NCBI RefSeq assembly: GCF_030272615.1 | Contig: NC_081405.1 | Location: 309,535,374-309,599,373, forward strand | Reading direction: 5' to 3' | Length of the DNA: 64,000 bases | Origin: Cryptomeria japonica | Lineage: Eukaryota > Streptophyta > Pinopsida > Cupressales > Cupressaceae | In this document: positions 47,845-59,402 of the stretch, in pieces | How positions within the stretch are numbered: position 1 is the stretch's first letter | Layout of the letters: each line of letters opens with the position of its first letter | Notes under the pieces: generated by a model | Database searches by the model: none | What the model saw: only the letters and a program-made list of their open reading frames with translations | Told to the model about the DNA's origin: nothing | Translations under genes and position numbers: made by a program

Positions 47845-49975
47845 GCATGGTGGGTCATATGAACCCTTAGGAAACCATTACTATCTATCTTAGGACACCA
47901 TATGACTTCTTAGGACAACATATGGTGTTGTTACAAGTCATATGGTGTCCTAAGGGGTCATATGGTGTTCTATGACCCCTTAGGATACTATATGATCTCT
48001 TAGGACACCATATGAGCCCTAACGACACCATTTGGTGTTTTATGACCCCTTAGGACATCATATGACCCCTAATGACACCATATAACCTAGTGTCTTAAGG
48101 GGTAATATGGTCTTCTATGACCCCTTATGACACCATATGACCCCTAACAACACCATATGGTGTCATTAGGATTCATATACTGTCTTAAGGGGTAATATGG
48201 TGTAGTTAGGGGTAATATGGTGTCCTAAGGCATCATATGGTGTCCTAATGGGTCATAGAATACCATATGACCCCTTAGGACACCATATGACCCCTAACGA
48301 CACCATATGGTGTCCTAAGGGGTCATATGGTGTCCTTAGGGGTCTTATGGTGTCCTTAGGGGTCATATGGTGTTCTATGACCCATTAGGACACCATATTA
48401 CCCCTTAGAACATGTCATATGGTTTCGTTAGGGCTCATATAGTGTCCTAAGGGGTTATATGGTATTTTATGACCTATCAGAACACCATATGATGTCTAAC
48501 GATACCATATGGTGTCGTTAGGGAACATATGGTATCCTAAGGGATCATACGATGTCCTGAGGGGTTATTTGGTTCTCTATGACTCCTTAGGATACCATCT
48601 AACCCCTTAGGACACCATATGACTCCTAAGGACACTATATGGTGTTATAAGGGGTCATATGTTGTTGTTATGGGTCATATAGTATCCTAAGGGATCATAT
48701 GATTTTTAATGATCCCTAACGACATCATATAGTGTCCTAAGAGGTCATTGGATGTTGTTAGGGGTCATATGGTGTCCTAAGGAGTCATATGGTGTTGCAT
48801 GACCTCTTAGGACACCATATGACCCCTTAGGACACCTTATGGTGTCGTGAGGGGTCATATGGTCTCATATGGGGTTGTATGGTGTCCTAACGAGACATAG
48901 AACATCATATGACCCCTTAAGATGTCATATAGTGTTTTAAGGGGTCATATGGTGTCCCAAGGGGTCATAAAACACCACATGACCCCTTAGGACACCATAT
49001 GTTGTCATTAGGGGTCATATGGTGTCTGGGGTCATAGAACACCACATGACCCCTTAGGACACCATATGGCCCCTTAGGAAATCATATGACCCCTTAAGAC
49101 ACCATATGGTGACATTAAGGGTCATATGGTATCCTAAGGGGTCATAGAACACCATATGACCCCTTAGGAAACCATTTGACCCCTTAGGACACCATTTGGT
49201 GTTGTTAGGGGTCATATGGTGTGCTAAGGGGTTATAGAACATCATATGACCCCATAAGACACCATATAACCTCTAAAGACACCATATGACCTCTTAGGAC
49301 ACCATATGGTGTCATTAGGGTTCATATGGTGTCATGTGGGGTCATATAGTGTCATATGGGGTCATAGAACACCATATGACCCCTTATGACACATATGGCC
49401 CCTTAGGAAACCATATGACCCCTTTAGACTCTTTTTGGTGTTGTTAGGTGTCATATGGTGTTCTAAGGGGTCATAAAACACCATGCGACACCTTAGGACA
49501 CCATATGGTTTCATTAGGGATCATTTGGTGTCCTAATGGGTCATAGAAGACCATATTTGCCCTTAGCACACCATATTACCCTTAACGACACCATATGCCC
49601 CTTAGGATATGATATGGTGTTGTTAGGGGTCATATGGTGTCCTGTGGTTTCCTAAGGGGTCTTAGAAGACCATATTTCTCTTTAGGACAACATATGACCC
49701 TTAACAAAACCATATGACCCCTTAGTACATGATATGGTGTTTTTAGGGGTCATATGGTGTCCTAAGAGGTCATATGGTGTTTTTAGGGGCCATATGGTGT
49801 CCTAAGGGGTCTCAGAAGACCATATTTCCCCTTAGGATTCCATATGACCCTTAACAATATCATATGACCCCTTAGGACATGATATGGTGTTGTTATGGGT
49901 CATATGATGTCCTAAGGGGTCATATGGTATCATAAGGGGTCATATGGTATCTTAAGGGGTCATATGGTGTCCCGA
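47845..49975. repeat. 2.1-kb minisatellite of ~20-bp units in both orientations
   Basis: The unit is GGTGTCCTAAGGGGTCATAT, and its reverse complement (atatgaccccttaggacacc) is interspersed rather than confined to one side. Adjacent opposite units create CCATATGG-centred palindromes. Over 90 recognisable units are present, with point differences (GTTGTTA/GTCGTTA variants). It lies in the centre (loop) of the foldback element, between the CT-rich and GA-rich arms. There are no conserved spacers or associated genes, so it is not a CRISPR array. Confidence 0.93.
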
Positions 49976-50084
49976 GTATCAATACGACCACTATCCTCAA
50001 CCCTATCTACCCTAAACAATGTTCCATCAATCTTGAACCACATACAATAAACCTTATATCCAACAACTTATTGTATAAATCCTA

Positions 50085-51530
50085 TACAGGGAGGGAGAAA
50101 AATGAGGGGAGAGGGAAGAATAAAGAGAAAGAGATATCTACAAAGAAAGGAAGAGGTGGGTAGGGAGTGGGTGAGAGACCTAGAGAGGGAAGAGTAGATA
50201 GGTGAGGGAGATAGATAATAAAATTAGAGAGATAAGTTCACAAAGAGAGAAAGAGGGGTAAGGAGGTGGAAAGGAAATAATTAGAGAGTAGAGAGATATA
50301 GAGGTGAGAGATCTAGAGCCTAGGAAGAGAGAGGTGAGAGATACAGGGTGGAAAGATAGAGGTGAAGGAGATACAAGGAGATTAAGATATGTAAAGATGG
50401 AGGGAAGGAGAATAATAGGTATAGAAACAAAGGTTAGGAGGAAGAGGTATTCATTAAGAGAACACAGAGAGAGTGGAGAGAAACAATAAGAAGGGAAGAG
50501 AGACTAAGGGAGGGAAGGATAGATATGGAGATAAGGAAGGAAGGTGAGAGAGAGAGGGAGAGAGTATAGGAGAGACCTAGAGAGGGGAGAGATAAGAAAT
50601 AGAGAGAAGAAAGGGGGAGTAATAGGTCTAGATTTATTTATAGATAAAGAGGTGACAAGAGAGATAAGATAAGGAGAGAGTTCATAAAGGGATATGAGTA
50701 AGGGGTGATGGAGAGAGAGAGAGATAGAGGTGGAGAGGAAGGGAGAGAACTAGAGAGGGGATAAATATATAGATGAGATATCTAGAGCATGAGAGAGAGG
50801 TTAAATACCTATATGGGAGAGATAGAGGAGAGATAGATAGAGGGGCATAAAGATAGGTGCCTAATGAGACATTAATGGATAAGTATAGAGGTGGAGAGGG
50901 AATGAGGGAGAAACCTATAAATTTGAGAGAGGGAGGTAGAGAGAGTAGGAGGAAGAGGTGACAACCCATACAATGGAGAGAGGGAATAGATATAAGAGAA
51001 AAGAGATGACTAAGAGGGGATGGACGAAGAGGTAGACATGGAGGGATTCAAAGACATAAGGAATATGGAGATATATAGGTTTGGAGAGAGAAAATAGAGG
51101 GAGAGAGTTCATAAATGGATAGAGGTAAGGGAGAGTGAGAGAAATATGGAGATTGGAGGAGAGAACTATAGGGTGGACAATTAATTAGGTGAGATACCTA
51201 GAGGAGGAGAGAGAGGTGGGTAATAATATAGAGAGGGAGAGGTAGTGAGGTGAATAGGGAGGGATGAAGTGACCTATATATGGGGAGAGAGAATATATAA
51301 TGGATAGTTAGTGACTACGAGAATGAAGAGGGAGGGGAGTGAAATAATAAGAGAATGAGGGAGAAGAAGAGAGAGGGAGGGAGTTAAGGATAGATATGTG
51401 GTTAAGGAAGGAATGAAAGGTAGAGAAGTTGGGTTTACCTAGAGAGGGGAGAGAGAAGTGAGAGAGCTAAGAGAGGGATAGAGATAGGTCTAGAGTTTGG
51501 GGATGATAAAGAGAGTGAGAAACATAGCTA
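50085..51530. repeat. GA-rich low-complexity arm
   Basis: Purine-rich DNA built on GAGAGACCTAGAGAGGG-like words; the inverted counterpart of 28370-30126. The inner boundary near 50085 follows the minisatellite and a ~100-bp unique spacer. Protein-like frames across it are composition artefacts. Confidence 0.9.
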
Positions 51531-51754
51531 AAGAATGCTAATAGGAGCAGGATGATTACTAAAATTTGACTAACAGTGAAATTTTATATGACCCTCTTAA
51601 AACTAGTATCTACATTATTAGTCCTATAGAGATGAAACCACTCTAAAAAATCCTACCATTATATACATGAAATATAACTTAAAGTATAAGAAAGAAAAAA
51701 TACATACTAAAATGTTAAAATATACACACTCATAAAACCTTCACATTGGACAAT

Positions 51755-51880
51755 GCAGAACATTTGGTGCTCGCCAAATGAAAATAATTGACTTTTCACA
51801 TTTGGCAAGTGCAAATGTAAAAATTCAAAATTTTGCATTTGGCGAGTGTCATATTTGGCACTCACCAAATGGTTTGGATT
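51755..51880. repeat. subterminal palindrome cluster (right)
   Basis: ATTTGGTGCTCGCCAAAT, CATTTGGCGAGTG, CATTTGGCAAGTGC and TTTGGCACTCACCAAATGG occur close together. Mirror of the cluster at 28029-28175. Confidence 0.75.
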
Positions 51881-52727
51881 GGAAACCACCAACCCTTTGA
51901 GTTGGATTGTAATTGGGCATCCTGAGACATGTTTTTATCAGAAGATAAAAGAATTTCACATATTTTTGGTTGTGCTCTCCATCAAGTTTGCACGTGTTTC
52001 AATGAAACTAACAAAAACACCATAGCAACCTCAATCTCTCTCTTAGATATCCAAGCATGGATTTTTTCTTGAATTTTGATTTCATTAATGTTTTCATCTA
52101 TAATTTATTTTGTTAGTGTGTCCATTTCTGGTTGAAAACCAACATGCATTATTTTGGGTATAGTTTTTTACACGTTCATCGGATTTTGATGTAACTTATA
52201 TTTTTAGAAACTAAAGTCCATTCTACACAATTTTAATTTTAATTTTATTTTTTATTAGTTATCAATGATTTTAGGGGGGAGCACACTCAAATTTCTATTT
52301 TTTAGGATGTGTCCACTTCAAAAAATAGTATAAAAGCATATACTCATTAAAAAATTAGCTGAAAAATCTGGAATAAACTACAAGGTGTTAGCTAATTTCT
52401 CATTGAAGCGATTTTAAAAATTAAAAAAAAAACTAAACATTTTAGGGGGGGCACAACAGACACTATGTTATGGTTTTTGCATAAAGACAGGACCACTTTG
52501 GGTGGCCCCTCTTTTTTAAGCCCTTAATCTCAACCATTTTCAAAACAAAATAGTAGTTTAGAAAGTAGACTCGAAGCACTCTAACTCTTGTTCTTGTTGC
52601 ATCTTCAAATTTGGAGTGTAACTATCTTCAATTTGTCGTTGAAGTTCAGACTTTGTTGATTTCAGAAAAAAAAAAGTGGCATCTTAAGACCCCCTTTTGG
52701 TGCCACAACTTGGTGCACTTACCCATC

Positions 52728-53110
52728 TAGTAGAATTATCAGTCATGAGATCATCTTTCTTGATAGCAATGAACACCCACTCATCTCCTGAATATTCTTT
52801 CTCAAACTCATCATCTAGCACACCTTCATCAGTAGCAAAGAAACACTTCTTTTGATATTTATACTTATAGGGCACAAATGGCTTCTTAGAAACTCTTACA
52901 AGACACATTGAGGAAAAATGTCCTATCTTATTGCATGAGAAAATAGTTAAGAGACAAATTTCCTTCATACTTACTAGCACCTTAAGGCAATCTTCTAGCA
53001 ATTAGAGCTTCGATCTCTTTAATCTCTCTTGCGTCTTGTTCAAGCTCTCTCATTTCCTTCTCATATTTGGATACTTTTGTTGAACTTTCTCCTAGATCAT
53101 ATTTCTTCTT
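52728..53110 (-). pseudogene. Copia gag C-terminal part with zinc knuckle; partner of the pol half at 24777-27884
   Basis: Read leftward from ~53110: YEKEMRELEQDAREIKEIEA, LIARRLP, then a CCHC-type FSCNKIGHFSSMC (last Cys retained). YQKKCFFATDEGVLDDEFEK, DEWVFIAIKKDDL and MTDNST follow, to 52728, where the TGGGTAAGTG terminus begins. The same family's protease region picks up at 27884. The coding sequence fades at ~53105 without reaching the gag N-terminus. Confidence 0.82.
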
Positions 53111-53751
53111 CCTATATACAGTAGTTGTTTGTCTCGCTTAATGATTCCATTAACCAAACTCTTAGATCATAGCTTAGGGATTTGACATCCATACTAAGTA
53201 GTTACATGATCATCATGAAAGCTCATTTATCTATCAACCCAGGTCATATACATGAAATGGGTCAACAAGGTATATGCACTAAAGTCCTCATTGTAGTATC
53301 CTAATAAGAGGAAAATTATTTTGAAAGTAAATAACTAAAATGTCTTAATAGAAACTACCTTTAATTTAGAAAAATAGGAACTCGGACGATAGAAAGTAGG
53401 TAGGAAACTTCTCTATCTACCTTGGTTGCAAGAATAATCATAGGATGATTTTCAGTGGTTCTAGGAATAGTCAATCACCAAGATAGCAAACTAAATACTA
53501 AAAGAAAATAACTACAAAATAAAAATGATGGAATCCTTGCTAAGTGGCCCCCCTTAGCAAGTATTCATAAAACTCAACTAACTGCTGAAAACTAGAATTT
53601 TATCTTATTGATTCAAAACACTTGCTACATCATAGTATTTACTGAAAACTATTCTACAATACAAGACTGAAAATTACAATAACTGATGTTCACTATCCCT
53701 GAGAAGGAATATCTGAATTTATTTATAATAAGGAAACTCCTAACTAACTCT
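53111..53751. other. unassigned spacer between two Copia elements
   Basis: No domain, LTR terminus or inverted repeat recognised. It ends in taactaactct just before the LTR of the next element. Confidence 0.45.
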
Positions 53752-54949
53752 TGTTGGAAATTTGGAGGAATTGATTATGTGTTGCATTGATGTTTGTCAT
53801 TGATGTCAACACTAGTTGTTTTATTGTCTAGTGGGTTCTGGTAGAATGGTTGGATTATGATGTTGATCTAGAGATCTTCTCCGGTATGCTTCAGTATGTG
53901 GAATTGGTTTGGATTGGTTATTCATATGTTCCTGATCCATATCACATTGAATTGGTTTGGGATTTGATGATCTAGAAGCTATCATTTGTTCTAGTAAGCG
54001 TTTTGGTTACTGGTAAGGGTTTTATCGACAGAGCTTTGTTGAAGATCTTTTGATGAATTTGATAAGTGGTGTTGGTGCATCTTCGATAAGGTTATCAGGA
54101 TGCTGATGGTTATCATGTTCATGTTCCATTTGATTGGTGCTGTTTCATTTGGCTTATAGCAACCTATTTTAGGTCTAGCTCTATTCTATTAGGTTATGGA
54201 CTGATTTATGTAACGTGTTGGTTGATACTCCCAATGTGTTACTAGTTGGATTTATTTATTGGATTATGTTGTTTTTGTCTTAGGCCGACTTGGTTTATCA
54301 TTGGTTTGGGGGATTATGTAACAGATTTATTGTATTATCTTTTAGGTGGCCCTCCTAATTGTTTAGGTCCTAGGTTGGTATATATATGATGTAAGATCTC
54401 TTTGTAGATCATGTGATGGACATATTTTATGCGACTATTTATATGCGAATAATGTTGTAATCATATGCAAAGGTTTTAGTCGATCATAGGTGATTGAATT
54501 AGGTTTGCGTAAGAGATTTAAGACCTCTGATATTGAGCTTAACTGAAACTATACTCAGGCATAGGAGATTCTATTCAAGTAGTTCAATCTTCATTCTGGA
54601 TTGTAGTCTAATGTTTTTTGTAGTTAGTGAGACTCCTTGTATGATGAGAAGTGCGCTCTAGGCTATGGGCCTTCTTGCATGTATAGGCCCCTTATTGTAA
54701 TATTTATTCATCGAATTAGTGGATAGATATTGTGGGTCTCCAATCCCACCATGGTTTTTCCTTATTGAGGTTTTCCATGTATAAATCTATGGTGTTATGG
54801 TGTTCATCAGTGTGGTTGCATTATTACTTATTGTTATCTTATTTTATGTGCATAAGTTGCTATGTTGTTGTGCTAATAAAGTTAAATTTATTCATTTTGG
54901 TAGAACATTGATTCACTCCCCCCCCTCTTAGTATTCTTGGATCCCAACA
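53752..54949 (+). mobile_element. 5' LTR of a plus-strand Copia element (1198 bp)
   Basis: Starts TGTTGGAAATTTGGAGG and ends GGATCCCAACA, so the ends form a TGTTGG/CCAACA inverted repeat. The primer-binding site ATTGGTATCAGAGCC follows at once. Near the end it carries the landmarks CCACCATGGTTTTTCC and a C-rich run before TCTTAGTATTC. The 3' LTR is missing because a LINE occupies that end. Confidence 0.85.
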
Positions 54950-54964
54950 ATTGGTATCAGAGCC
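54950..54964 (+). other. primer-binding site (tRNA-Met)
   Basis: ATTGGTATCAGAGCC directly follows the LTR and is a perfect match to the usual TGGTATCAGAGC core. Confidence 0.88.
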
Positions 54965-54969
54965 TAGTG

Positions 54970-55857
54970 CATCAGAGTAAGTCTATCAGCTTGAGGAAGA
55001 TCCTAAATTCGGAATCCATGGAGATGAGTATAGAGAAAGAACTTGAAGTAGCACTTGAATACTATGATATTGAAATGTTGAAGAACTTGAAGCTGCAAGA
55101 TGAGTTGAATTCTGCAAAGGAATTGATTCTTCCCATGTAGGAACGATTATCATTTGCTTAAGCTAAAAGGAAGGAACTCTTACAAAGTTTGGATTATGAA
55201 GAGAAGAATGCCCTTAAGGAACTATGTCAGAAGTTGAGTTAGGAGAATGGTGTAATGAAAAAATGAAATTATGCAAGCCCTAACCATGAGGATGTCCAAG
55301 GAGATTGAAGACTGGAATAAGAATGAAGAAAATCTTGATATATCTCTGAAAGATAGATCTGAGGAATGCATTAGGTTGGTGCATGAGAATGATGTGTTGA
55401 GAACTAAATTCATACAATCATATAACAATGAGAAAGAGTTGGAAAGAATGATAACAATCCTAAGAGGAGATCTAGATGTTGCAAATTAATATAAAGATAA
55501 GTTTAAGGCCAGTTCTGCAAAATTTGATGAATTATTGAAGTATCAAAGAGACACTAGAGACACTAGAGGTCTTGGATTTGAGCATGGAGAAAGCTTCCGT
55601 ACTACAAATCAAGATGATGCATCCAGACAAAAGGTAAACCAGATTCAGAAATCATTGGTAAGACAACCCAATGCACATAAATTTAATGGTGGATGCATTG
55701 TTTGCAATAATTTTGGTTATAGAGAAAGTCAATTCAAAAACAAAACAAATCAGAATAATAATTCAGTTCTTGGTCATTGTTTCAATTGCAAAAAGTATGG
55801 TCATAGGATAGAAGATTGTAGAATGAATGTGAAATGTCATGCATGTGGAAAGTTCCT
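54970..55857 (+). pseudogene. Copia gag, internally deleted: coiled coil and zinc knuckles only
   Basis: Coding similarity starts almost at the primer-binding site with an acidic/basic coiled-coil region (ELEVALEYYDIEMLKNLK, NEENLDISLKDRSEECIRL). FDELLKYQRDTRD and two Cys-His knuckles follow: a damaged CIVCNNFGYRESQF and an intact CFNCKKYGHRIEDC, then the start of a third, CHACGK. The N-terminal UBN2 gag domain expected here is absent, so ~200 codons were deleted next to the primer site. There are stops at several points. The third knuckle is cut at ~55858 by an insertion. Confidence 0.78.
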
Positions 55858-56650
55858 GGTGTTTGAAGATTTCTACATTTTTTTGCAGATTTTTGGCCTT
55901 GAAACCTCTGGTTGAAGGCTCAAATGGAATGATCTTGACAACCCAAAATGTAGTCTTGTAGTCCTCGAAGAAAGCTTTCCAGTGACTATAATTTTATTAC
56001 ATATTGAGTTTATTACAAACTTGTTTTTTTAATTTTACCAAACATAGGTTTTTCACCGAACATGAACTTCTTTGTTCAATGCATTGGGAAAAATAGGAAA
56101 CTAATTCAAAAAAATTCTGAAAAATATCTAAGCCTTGGGTATTGATGTCTTCTTTCTAACAAAAAAAAAAATTGAATTTCGATATATATAGAACAAGTTA
56201 TGTGTTCAAACTTAAACCTATGTTTGAATTATGACTAGTTGGACTTCAAAACTTAATAAAATGAAAAATATTGAACTTATCACTATCAAACCAACTACAA
56301 GCCTTGGATATTGATGTTACAAACCAAAATTCGAAAGAATTGAGTTTTTATCATTTATAGAAAAAAAAAGTTATGCATTTTGGGAGGCACGTCACTCTTC
56401 AAAAATGTAGTTTGTTGTTAAAAACTACTTTTCGAGGGAGATGGAAAAATTAAAAAAAAATCCTTCAAAAAAATTTGAAAAAAATATATATAGAATCTAT
56501 AGACAAAATTCTACAAATCACTAATTTACATCATCTCCAAGTTCTTAATAATATAAAAGTTATAGTTGTCGGAAGTTGAAGATTATTTTAAAATTGTTCA
56601 TCTTAGTGTCAAAAGTGGCAAAAAAGTGGGAACCATTATTGTGAGTTCAC
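55858..56650. mobile_element. ~0.8-kb insertion inside the Copia gag, unclassified
   Basis: Gag knuckle sequence breaks at CHACGK and knuckle-type sequence resumes after 56700 (TCYA-type CxxC, then KIRHIAKYCRRK). Between them lies AT-rich non-coding sequence with two diverged internal copies of an 'aagccttgg.tattgatgt' stretch (near 56140 and 56300). No convincing terminal inverted repeat or target duplication was found, so class is unknown. Confidence 0.5.
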
Positions 56651-57069
56651 CCCTAATCAATGTAGATCGAGAAATAGCCAAGGTTTCAGCAAGGCAATTC
56701 TAAAGAACAATGTCACTTGTTATGCATGAAACAAAATAAGACACATTGCCAAATATTGTAGAAGAAAGAATACACTAGAAATGAATGACACATCCAATAA
56801 GAAGGGAAAGGAAAAGGTTGATGAAATTTGGCAAGCTCATGCTAATCGACGGGTTAGAAATTTTGAAAATGAATCGACAAAGGAAATTACCTCAGTTACT
56901 CAACCGATAGAGAAAATTATTCCTACACTGGCATGATTCTCATCTAGTATCTAAGGCATTCACCTTAGGGGGAGGCAAATTAATGACAGATATTGCATTA
57001 CCCCTTGTAAGTGGTTTGAAAGCCTATTTTAGATTTTGGAGTAGTCAGTTTGAAGGTTAACCAAAAAAG
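56651..57069 (+). pseudogene. Copia gag 3' end; protease and most of integrase deleted
   Basis: Contains the last knuckle (NKIRHIAKYC), KKGKEKVDEIW and a Glu/Ser-rich end. By ~57070 the sequence is already at the integrase C-terminal part, leaving no room for protease or the integrase catalytic core. This is an internal deletion of roughly 1.5 kb relative to an ordinary Copia element. Confidence 0.65.
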
Positions 57070-57071
57070 AT

Positions 57072-57560
57072 TTGTTGGATCTTGGATCTGGTTTGGTTAT
57101 CGGCAAGTCACTTTATGAGTTATGGTTTGGTCATACATCTATAGTTAAGAATTTCAAATTCTTTGGTAGTAAATTCTATATCAAAAGATATGATTCCATT
57201 GGAAATTTTGATCCTAGATGTGATGAACTGATATTTGTTGGTTATTCTAATGAAAGAAAATCATATATATGTTATAACAAAAGGTTGCAGAGAATTGTGG
57301 AGAGTGCTAAAGTCAAGGTGGATGAGTAGTACAAAGGTCAAATCAAAAATTATGAGAGAGAACTCAAAGTGGAGATGATCATATCTGAATCAGTAGAACC
57401 TGTACCAGAACAAAATGTTGAACCAGTTACCCCTGTAGTATCAAAAAATTCAATAATAATTGAAGATCGGAGCAAAGAAACAAAAATTTAGAAGACCCCT
57501 AGGTATGTAAGGTTAAACCATTCAGAAGATCAAATCATTGGAGACAAGAACAAAGGAGTA
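57072..57560 (+). pseudogene. Copia integrase C-terminal region and linker
   Basis: Open frame 57072-57329 has SLYELWFGHTSIVKNFKFFG, RCDELIFVGYSNERKSY and RIVESAKVKVDE, the standard post-core segment, then an acidic linker (VEPVPEQNVEPVTPVV) with stops. Confidence 0.85.
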
Positions 57561-58360
57561 ATGACAAGATGAAGGCTGGTAGCTGAACAGGTATGTTTAA
57601 TTTCTCAAGTTGAACTGACATTATTTATTGAAGCTTGTAAAGATGAATGTTGGATGAGAGCTATGGAAGAGGAATTAAATTAGATAGAAAAGAACAACAC
57701 ATGGACTTTAGTTCCTCGGCCTAAAAATAAGAATGTTATTGGAACTAAATAGGTCTTTAGGAATAAATTGAATGATGATGGACAAGTTATGAGGAATAAG
57801 GCTAGATTGGTATGTAAAGGATATTCTCAGAAGGAAGGAATTGATTATGATGAGACTTTTTCTCTAGTAGCTAGGATTGAAGCTGTGAGACTATTTTTTT
57901 CTTATGCTACCTGTAAGAAATACAAGGTTTATCATATGGATGTCAAGTGTGCATTTTTTAGTGATCTTGAAGAGGAAGTTTACATTGAGCAACCTGATGG
58001 ATTTTCACTTTCAGATGACAAAAACGTGGTTTGTAGGATAAGGAAATATTTATATGGATTGAAACAAGCCCCTAAAGCTTTGTATGTCAGATTGGACAAA
58101 TATCTTTTCAAGCTTGGTTTCACTAAAAGTAATGCTGATAGTAACCTATATTATACGATTACTAATGATGACATATTGATTGTTGAAGTCTTTATTCATG
58201 ATATCATTTTTGGAGGTGAGGATAAGTTATGTATAGAGTTCTATGATATTGTGAAGAATGAATTTGAGATGTCTATGATTGGGGAAATGAAAATTTTCTT
58301 AGGTTTGTAGATTACTCAGACTGATAAAGGTATTTTCATCTGTCAAACTAGGTATGCTAG
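57561..58360 (+). pseudogene. Copia reverse transcriptase with a mutated active site
   Basis: The polymerase region reads WMRAMEEELN, NTWTLVPRP, ARLVCKGYSQKEGIDYDETF, VYHMDVKCAFFSDLEEEVYI and YLYGLKQAPKALY, ending FLGL followed by a stop. The catalytic motif, YVDD or FVDD in active elements, reads FIHDIIFGG, so one of the two metal-binding Asp residues is His. In-frame stops also occur before and after the 180-codon open part at 57768-58310. Confidence 0.9.
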
Positions 58361-59130
58361 ATAGTTGTTGAAGAAATTTGGTATGGAAAATTCAAAACTG
58401 ATTGGTAGTCCTATGGTTATAAGTGAGAAATTGACAAAGAAAGATGCATCAACTTTGGTAAATCCTACAAGGTAAATCTATGATTGGTGGTTTGTTATAT
58501 TTGACTTAGATGAGACCGAATATAATGAATGGATTTTGTATTGTATCAAGGTATCAGAGTGATCCTAGAGAGAATCATGAGAGTGGGGTGAAAAGGATTT
58601 TCTAGTATTTACAAGGAACAACTGAGTATGGTTTGTGGTATCCTAAAAATGATGACTTTAAACTATGTGCATATACAGATGAATATTGGGCTAGAGATGT
58701 TGATGACCAAAAAAGCACATTTGGTGGAGCTTTCTTTCTTGGAAAGAAACTTGTTTCATAGATCAACAAGAAACAGACATCTACTGTTGAAGCTGAGTAT
58801 GATGTTGTTGCTACTACATGTACACAAATTTTATGGATGAAGAAAATGTTGAAGGATATAAGGGTAGATTATAATGAACCATTAGTTATTCACTATGATA
58901 ACTCTTCTGCTATTGACATATCAAGGAATCTAGTATTTCATTCTAAGAGAAAGCACATATCTATTAAGTATATCTTTTTAAAGGAGAAGGTGGAAGCTAA
59001 TGAAGTTAGACTGGTTTATGTGAACACTACAGAGAAAATTGTAGATATCTTCATGAAACCTTTTCCTAAGGAATCATTTGAATACTTCAGAGACAAATTG
59101 GGGGTCTCTGCCACTCTGGTAGAGACTTGA
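58361..59130 (+). pseudogene. Copia RNase H domain
   Basis: Frames 58628-58840 and 58837-59130 plus adjacent broken parts give the RNase H landmarks (AYTDEYWARDVDD, KKQTSTVEAEYDVVAT, HYDNSSAIDISRN, VDIFMKPFPKESFEYFRDK). The C-terminal 97 codons are open and well preserved. It ends with a TGA at 59128-59130. Confidence 0.88.
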
Positions 59131-59210
59131 GTGATGTTGATTGGAATTAGTTCGGTATGCATTTATCATAGCTATCATTCATTCTGGATTGATGTGTTGG
59201 TGCTACTACT

Positions 59211-59220
59211 CAGGGGGAGT
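59211..59220 (+). other. polypurine tract of the plus-strand Copia element
   Basis: CAGGGGGAGT follows the RNase H stop by ~80 bases, as usual for this family. The 3' LTR should follow within ~50-100 bases, but LINE sequence starts at ~59261 instead. Confidence 0.65.
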
Positions 59221-59402
59221 AGTCAGTTGTGTAGTTCAAAGTATTTATGATTTTTATTTGAAGCTTTTGATAAAGATAAACGGGTTTTACATGGACCCAA
59301 AACCAAAAGTTTTACAAAAGGCGGCCATCAACCAAACAAACAAAAACCAACAACAAAATAGGGGAGCACCCTGGAACTGACATGAAAGAAAAAGAGACAC
59401 AG

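Larger units (their letters stand above)
50080..52725 (-). repeat. right arm of the giant inverted repeat
   Basis: Read in reverse complement, it shows the same succession of landmarks as the left arm, from TGGGTAAGTGCACCAAG inward to the pyrimidine-rich part. Segment ~52000-52640 has no counterpart in the left arm, where the flanking words (GTCAC-TTTTTATCTT) are directly joined. Confidence 0.83.
27885..52727. mobile_element. giant foldback-type element, ~24.8 kb including a nested CACTA
   Basis: The left end reads (C)TGGGTAAGTGCACCAAG and the reverse-complemented right end reads (GA)TGGGTAAGTGCACCAAG. The ends match for over 20 bases, then remain similar, in pieces, for ~2.2-2.6 kb inward. 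The element splits one Copia gag-pol coding region into 52728-53110 and 27884-24777, which proves it is an insertion. A possible 3-bp target duplication TAG is at 27882-27884 and 52728-52730, but it leaves one or two unpaired bases and is uncertain. Without the CACTA inside it (30127-47776) the element is ~7.2 kb and has no recognisable transposase. The superfamily is therefore unknown and it is presumably non-autonomous. Confidence 0.82.

Noticed and set aside
49054-49245. Repeat-protein-like frame (HMTPNN.., HMVFYDPLG..)
   Set aside because: Translation of the 20-bp minisatellite; frame broken by neighbouring units of opposite orientation.
47845-49975. Possible CRISPR array
   Set aside because: Units are directly adjacent, vary in sequence and orientation, have no spacers of constant length and no cas genes; the context is a plant transposon.
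30127-52727. Reading the CACTA TNP2 gene as the transposase of the outer foldback element
   Set aside because: The CACTA has its own termini and CTC target duplication inside the outer element's arm, so its transposase belongs to the inner element. Cross-mobilisation is not excluded but not shown.
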